Assembly (NCBI GenBank): GCA_033398695.1
Contig: CM065814.1
Location: 17,666,358 to 17,730,357 of the forward strand
Length of the DNA stretch: 64,000 bases
Reading direction: 5' to 3'
Source: Orobanche coerulescens
Lineage: Eukaryota; Streptophyta; Magnoliopsida; Lamiales; Orobanchaceae
Each line of letters opens with the position of its first letter. Within the stretch, counting starts at the first letter, position 1. Below the pieces are notes generated by a model. It was not told where the DNA came from, searched no databases, and saw only the letters and a list, made by a program, of their open reading frames with translations. Shown here one piece after another: positions 59,560-64,000 of this stretch. The translations under genes and the position numbers were made by a program.

Positions 59560-59790
59560 GTGGGAACAGGGCTATACCATTGATCCCGCTCCGTGATCCC
59601 TAAGGACCCTCCCGAGCTGGCCATATTATAAAACAAATTACGCACACGCATCGCCTTGGGAACAGGGCTATACCATTGATCCCGCTCCGTGATCCCTAAG
59701 GACCCTCCCGAGCTGGCTAGCGAAACAAACTCGTGAATCCAGGGCTATACCATTGGATTCCCTCCGTGATCCCGTCGGACCCTCCCGAGG
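59560..59790 (-). repeat. Three-copy tandem module in element I LTR
   Basis: Copies near 59562-59624, 59656-59720 and 59729-59792 share CAGGGCTATACCATTG, CCGTGATCCC and ACCCTCCCGAG. The third copy has CCGTCGGACC, as in D and F; the first two have CTAAGGACC there. Confidence 0.8.
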
Positions 59791-60389
59791 TGAGCAATCA
59801 CACACAATATACATTACTATTTCACGTTAAGCATAAAGGTTTCCAAAAATACTTGCCTTGAATTATTGACGACGCGAAGAACGGAAAGGAAGTCACCGAC
59901 GAACGCTAGGAACCAATGAAACCGAACCTAACGATTCGAAGAATACAATCACAACCGTTTCTAAATGAATACGGAATTGGAATACACCCGAAAACCCGCC
60001 GACGATTCATGTATATTCGTATATAAACAACAACGAGGGCGGACCACAACCAAACCCTCTCGATTCCGTAAAAATCACGAAATATACCATGAATCCGTAG
60101 GGAAACTAAGAATACCAACAAGATTAATCATATTCATCATGAATCCATCAACAAAACGGAACGGATCGGAAGAAAATCCCAAAACCCCCAAATTATCCAA
60201 AAGTAGGGTTCTAAGAGATTACCTTGGATTAGGATGAAAGATTCGTGTTGATGATGTTAATCTACACCAAGAATTCAAGCAAAAGAATCTCTGAATTGAT
60301 TGGAAGAAGAAAATCGCCTCAAATCGCCTCTGGAGTCGCTCGGCCGCGGAAGAAGGAGAGAAATGAGAAATTGTGATTATCTCGGTCAA

Positions 60390-60855
60390 CTCCCTGGTTT
60401 ATATAACCAGGGAGTGTTAGCGTGCGCTAATCCTCAAGGTTAGCGTGCGCTAACGGGGAAAAATTTCAGGCTAAAATAGTTAGCGTCCAGTCCAGTAGCC
60501 AAACTTTTGGCCGTTAGCGTGCGCTACTCGAAACGTAGCGTGCGCTAATAACCTCTCGGTAGCGCGTGCTATCGAGCAATAGCGTGCGCTACCTGGACAT
60601 CAGTCGAGTCCAGTGGCAAACTGCCCAGAACCCACCTGATACGTTAGCGTGCGCTACCATACAAGCGTAGCGTGCGCTAACTGATCCGTTAGCGTGCACT
60701 ACCATACAAGCGTAGCGTGCGCTTCGCGGCACTGACCGAAGTTGATGAGTAAAGCCCAAGATCGACACTCACGCTAGCGCACGCTACCGGGCATCATCAG
60801 CGTGCGCTAGCCCCTCGACATTAGCGTGCGCTAGCATATGTAGCGTACGCTAATA
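60390..60855 (-). promoter_or_regulatory. TATA hairpin and palindrome cluster of element I LTR
   Basis: CTCCCTGGTT (60390-60399) and AACCAGGGAG (60405-60414) form a perfect 10-bp inverted repeat around TATAT. Beyond it lie at least 14 sites such as GTTAGCGTGCGCTAAC (near 60415, 60438, 60513, 60535, 60558, 60578, 60644, 60667, 60687, 60711, 60773, 60799, 60821, 60840). Confidence 0.75.
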
Positions 60856-60904
60856 CGCTAGTCCAGAAGGCTGGAAAAACAGCACTGCCACTCCCAGGGC
60901 TACT

Positions 60905-62352
60905 TGATCGCTTGTTTTCGCGTAGTATGGTTTTCAAATCCGATCAATTTTAAAATTTGTAAAACCTCGGAGTATTTCCAAGGTGTCGAACCCAAGGGAA
61001 TTGATGTGTCGAAAATAAAGGAATTAACTCTACTCAAAATTTGACTGCTATTTAGGAATCCGAAAAATTGTTTTGATTCTAATTATCTAACTTTAAAAAT
61101 CGAAGAACGAAAATTAAATAAAAGATGAAATATCTAAATTAAGCAAATAAAGCAAATTAGCAAGATAAAATCACAAGTCGAAAGGTAATTGATCCTAGGG
61201 TAGTATCATCTAATTGAGTTCACACAATTCATTCATTTAATTCCTTTTCCCCAAATTTTAATTCAATCCTAGAAATAATCACTTAGCCGATCTAGAATTC
61301 CGATCAAGGCAACCTAGAAAGATAGTTAATTTAAACCCTTTTCCCTTGAGGCTCAAAGAATTGAAATCACTTAAAAAGCACCAACTTATTTATCTATGAT
61401 TTATCTTTCTCGCTAGGTCTCAAGATAAAATCATATTGTGCATCAAGTATTTCCACTAATCAATTACTCCTTAGGACAAAATCAATTAGCTAACATGCAT
61501 CGATTAAGGGCCCTTTAATCTAACATGAGATTTAACACAACTTGAACACAAGCCTAGGATGAAAGGTCAAAAGGTAATCAAAAGAACATCATGTGAACAT
61601 CAATTAAAATTACTAACCCTAGAATCAATCAAAGGAATTAGCCAGACATAATTGAAATTAAACAAGAAATTGATGAAGAATGCATATTATTAATATGAGA
61701 AGAGAGATTACAACCCTTATGGATGAACTCCGAGTCTTCAATCTCTGAAAACCAATAATAATTCTCCTCCAAAAAGTTCTTGCATCAAAGAAATAAATCT
61801 TGCTAAAAAGATGAAAAAAATGTAAAAGATGATAAAGGATGAAAAGGGCTGGTGAAAGATTGATAAAAGATCATAAAACTAGGTCTAGCAGGAGGTTTAT
61901 ATAGCCTAAGGGGGTTACAATCCCGATTAGCCCTAATCTAGGAAATAAAATCTATCCAAAAGAGTCAAAATCCGCCAAAATACGAGAGCCATTGAGAAGC
62001 CTGGCTGGCCTATCGGCCGATAAATTTGGCCGATAGTTGGTTCGTCGATCTCTTCACTCGATAGGGCAGGGACTTCTTTCGGACGGGCCTATCGGCCGAT
62101 AGGCTGGGCCGATAGGGTAGTCTGTCTCTCGCAAAATTCCGTCTTTTCCGTCCGTTTGACTCGACTCTCGGTCCTTTGTCTCGTTTTGGGTCCTTTTGGC
62201 TCTAAAAACCTGCAAACACACTAAAACCAACCCAAACGCGTAATACGGCTCGACTAATCATAAATAAGCCAAATGCGAGCACATTAATCACGAAACGAGA
62301 TAAAAACCTAGTATAAAATCCTAGAAATAAGTGGTAAAATTACCACTTATCA
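60905..62352 (-). repeat. Element J LTR (Athila-like)
   Basis: On the minus strand it starts TGATAAGTGG (62352) and ends GCGATCA (60905), 1448 bp. A purine-rich AAGTTTGGGGGGTT lies on the minus strand right before its start, so this is the 3' LTR. TATATAAACC (minus) is at 61893-61904 and CTATCGGCCGATAG-type palindromes at 62010-62118. The five bases before it are CTACT (60900-60904); the partner target site is outside the window. Confidence 0.82.
62010..62118 (-). promoter_or_regulatory. CTATCGGCCGATAG palindromes of element J LTR
   Basis: Full or half palindromes occur at about 62010-62022, 62029-62037, 62089-62103 and 62108-62118. They are upstream (minus strand) of the TATA-like site by about 100 bases. 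Related sites recur at 63851-63889 in the interior. Confidence 0.6.
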
Positions 62353-62819
62353 AACCCCCCCAAACTTAAACCTTGTTCGTCCCGAACAACAAAAAGAAAA
62401 GAAAAAGAAAGTCGTGAATCATCGTGCAACTCATAGTGTTCAACCTAATCAATACTATCTTGTAATTCTCTCTAAATAATCCGAGTGTAAAAAGCGAAAC
62501 TTTTCGAATAATGATTCCGCAAAGTAGTCAAGTTCAGTCCTAATCATTCGTTCATGAAGAAAATCCAGCTCAAAGATTAACAAAACGTGAATCAAATCGA
62601 CCGTCAATATTAAAGGCTAAAATAAACAAGCTAGTTCGTCCCGTTACACAGTCTAGTGGCACAATTTTACGAGTTTCATAACAAATAAACCTCGGTCAGT
62701 ATTCCCTTACATATATGTTCAAGAATTTGATTCGAGTTGACCACTAGGTTAGGATCTCGGGATGTTTCATCGGGGTTATCCTAGGGTGGAACTTCCATTC
62801 TCATGTATTAGGAAACCGT

Positions 62820-63097
62820 TTGACGTAAAAGACACTCATGGGGCACATGGATGCTTCTAGTTACTAAGTTCCCGTCTACAGCGGAGAAACAACTCGAATA
62901 TATAATTTCCGCATGTCCGAATCAAGGTCGCCGTTTTACGCGAGAGTAAACAACGGGTCACGCGAATGCCCCCGGTTACTAGGTTCCCTATCATTGGCAC
63001 ATGTGAAATATCTAAATCACTAGTCTAATCAGAGTCGTCGTTTTACGCGAGGGTAAACAACGGGTCACGTGAATGCCCCCGGTTACAAGACTTCCCT
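62820..63097. repeat. 107-bp tandem repeat in element J
   Basis: Two good copies start GTCG(C/T)CGTTTTACGCGAG at 62927 and GTCGTCGTTTTACGCGAG at 63034 and share AATGCCCCCGGTTAC. A degenerate third copy starts near 62820 (GACGTAAAAGACACTCATGG). Confidence 0.78.
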
Positions 63098-63682
63098 TCA
63101 TAGAACAACACTATCTCAACTTTTGGGAAAAACTGACCAACTCTAAACTCAATGTAAGTGCCAACCCGACTGACGAAACAGTACGACTCACTATCCGGAA
63201 GATGTAACCAAACGTATTGACGGTGATTTTAAAACAAGTATGTATCGTCTCTTATCTGCCAAGACCTCTACAATCACGAAAAATTTTGGACCTAAATGAA
63301 TACTCTGAAAAACAGAAATACTGACTACAACTCGACTAAAACTCGACCGTTTCTTCAGAGAGAAAAACAGTGTCGTAACATCGGTATCACACAAATAGAA
63401 GCACGAAAAATTCACTAATAAAGAAAAACTAAGACAAGCAAGGCTATCTAAAACAAACAACGAAAAGCAAATAAAAGCAAACACGAAATCTAAAAAAAAC
63501 TACTACGACCTAAAAAATAGAAACTAGCAAACTCACCAAACGAAAAAAATAAAAATCTAAAAAACTAAGCAACAAAAAGCTAAATCCACGCAACACCAAA
63601 ATAATAAGCACAAATAAAAACAACGGGCACCAACGCAAACAAATAATGATACAAGGCAAACAAGGTACTCACACGTAAAGAA

Positions 63683-63775
63683 ATTAACAAAGCCGCACTT
63701 CTCCCTCCCCCCAAACTTATTTCGCATCCCAAAGGAGGAATAAGTTTGAAAAGAGAAAGGAGTGGCTTTGTTAAT
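63683..63775. repeat. Long imperfect inverted repeat (hairpin) in element J
   Basis: ATTAACAAAGCC (63683-63694) pairs perfectly with GGCTTTGTTAAT (63764-63775), and AAACTTATT (63714-63722) with AATAAGTTT (63738-63746 or so). The DNA between pairs mostly as pyrimidine with purine runs, leaving a loop of about 15 bases. The minus strand of the left arm contains the AAGTTTGGGGGG run that resembles an internal polypurine tract. Confidence 0.78.
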
Positions 63776-64000
63776 GGAGTACCTGATCACTGTGGCGGAA
63801 ATGGCGGGTTTGTCGGCGAGCTCGTAGTGTATACTGGGCCTGGTATGTCCTATCGGCCAGGCCTATCGGCCGAGAGGCTGGGCCGATAGGAACTTCTGTC
63901 TCTTACCATGCTCATATCGGGCGGGATATCGGTCGATGTGGAATTCCTGTCGACCACTGCTTGCAACAATATAAATTTTTCTAATTTTCCTCAGCCTATC

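Larger units (their letters stand above)
58999..60904 (-). repeat. Element I LTR, part, cut by element J
   Basis: On the minus strand it ends GGGATGTTACA at 58999 and shares with D the words GGCGCTGTAA and TTCCGAATA(C/T)CTCGGG close to the end. It has a three-copy module (59560-59790), a TATA box within a 10-bp inverted repeat (60390-60414) and at least 14 TAGCGTGCGCTA-type palindromes (60416-60855). No interior of I is in the window, so I cannot tell a solo LTR from a full element. Confidence 0.8.
62353..64000 (-). other. Element J interior, 3' part, non-coding
   Basis: No gene is supported in the 1.65 kb up to the window end. There is a tandem repeat of period about 107 bp (62820-63097), with GTTTTACGCGAG and ACAACGGGTCACG, and a long imperfect inverted repeat at 63683-63775. 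The A-rich stretch 63400-63600 has only chance reading frames. The coding part of J would lie beyond the window. Confidence 0.65.

Noticed and set aside
60416..60855. Regularly repeated short words considered as a CRISPR array
   Set aside because: Spacing is irregular, the repeat is a 12-16 bp palindrome in an LTR, the DNA is plant nuclear and no cas genes exist.
63191..63790. Minus-strand Phe/Leu/Ser-rich frames at the right end as membrane proteins
   Set aside because: The DNA is A-rich on the plus strand, which gives Phe/Leu/Ser-rich frames by composition. No family pattern or start context is convincing.

Overview
The window is plant nuclear DNA, most likely from a eudicot, and consists almost wholly of nested LTR retrotransposons. 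Five elements or insertions have matching or partly visible 5-bp target-site duplications (TSDs), plant-type primer binding sites (initiator tRNA-Met and tRNA-Asp types) are present, and Gag, Pol and integrase relics of the Tat, Athila and chromovirus (Tekay/Del-like) lineages are readable. I found no ordinary single-copy host gene, no rRNA, no tRNA gene and no CRISPR array. For reference I call the elements A to J.

Layout. Element C (+ strand, gag but no pol) fills 1-149 and 12236-15565. Element A, a Tat-type Ty3/gypsy element, sits inside C at 155-12230 (TSD CGTAT, LTRs 966 bp, about 1.8% different by my count). Element F (- strand) begins at 15566, inside the 3' LTR of C. The 3' LTR of F (15566-31449) is split by element G, an Athila-type element at 17925-30164 (- strand, TSD ATAAT, LTRs 2015 bp). 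The interior of F (31450-31999 and 52198-52578) is split by element D, a chromovirus-like element at 32000-52192 (+ strand, TSD CTAGA). The 5' LTR of D is split by element E, a related chromovirus at 32294-42914 (+ strand, TSD TGTCG). Element H (- strand, non-autonomous, related to C) enters F at 52579. Element I enters the 5' LTR of H at 58999, and element J (Athila-like, - strand) enters I at 60905 and runs off the window. C > F > H > I > J is five levels of nesting.

Two genes do not fit a plain retrotransposon. First, element G carries an uninterrupted, intronless LOG-family (cytokinin riboside 5'-monophosphate phosphoribohydrolase-like) reading frame at 21527-22183 (-), in the place where Athila elements carry an env-like gene and in the sense direction of the element, with a TATA-like box just upstream. 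It is open although gag and pol of the same element are broken. Second, element A carries an antisense gene (10780 down to about 8079) that resembles the plant 'putative gypsy type transposon' protein family. Three short GT-AG introns can be placed in it because the reading frame continues across each junction.

The most general signal is in the LTRs. Almost every family has a cluster of short CG-containing palindromes immediately upstream of its TATA box. The palindrome differs between families (TAGCG-NN-CGCTA, TTACGGCCGTAA, TTACGTACGTAA, CTATCGGCCGATAG, CGATCG) but the position is the same. Four of these families also share a three-copy tandem module around CCGTCGGACC further inside the LTR. 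These look like convergent or inherited promoter architecture rather than chance.

A caution on quality: LTR pairs of D and E differ mainly at CAG and CTG triplets, which appear as CG-like strings in one copy. This pattern, together with clustered one-base losses in pol, suggests uncorrected long-read base-calling errors at methylated CHG sites, so some 'frameshifts' here may not be real.
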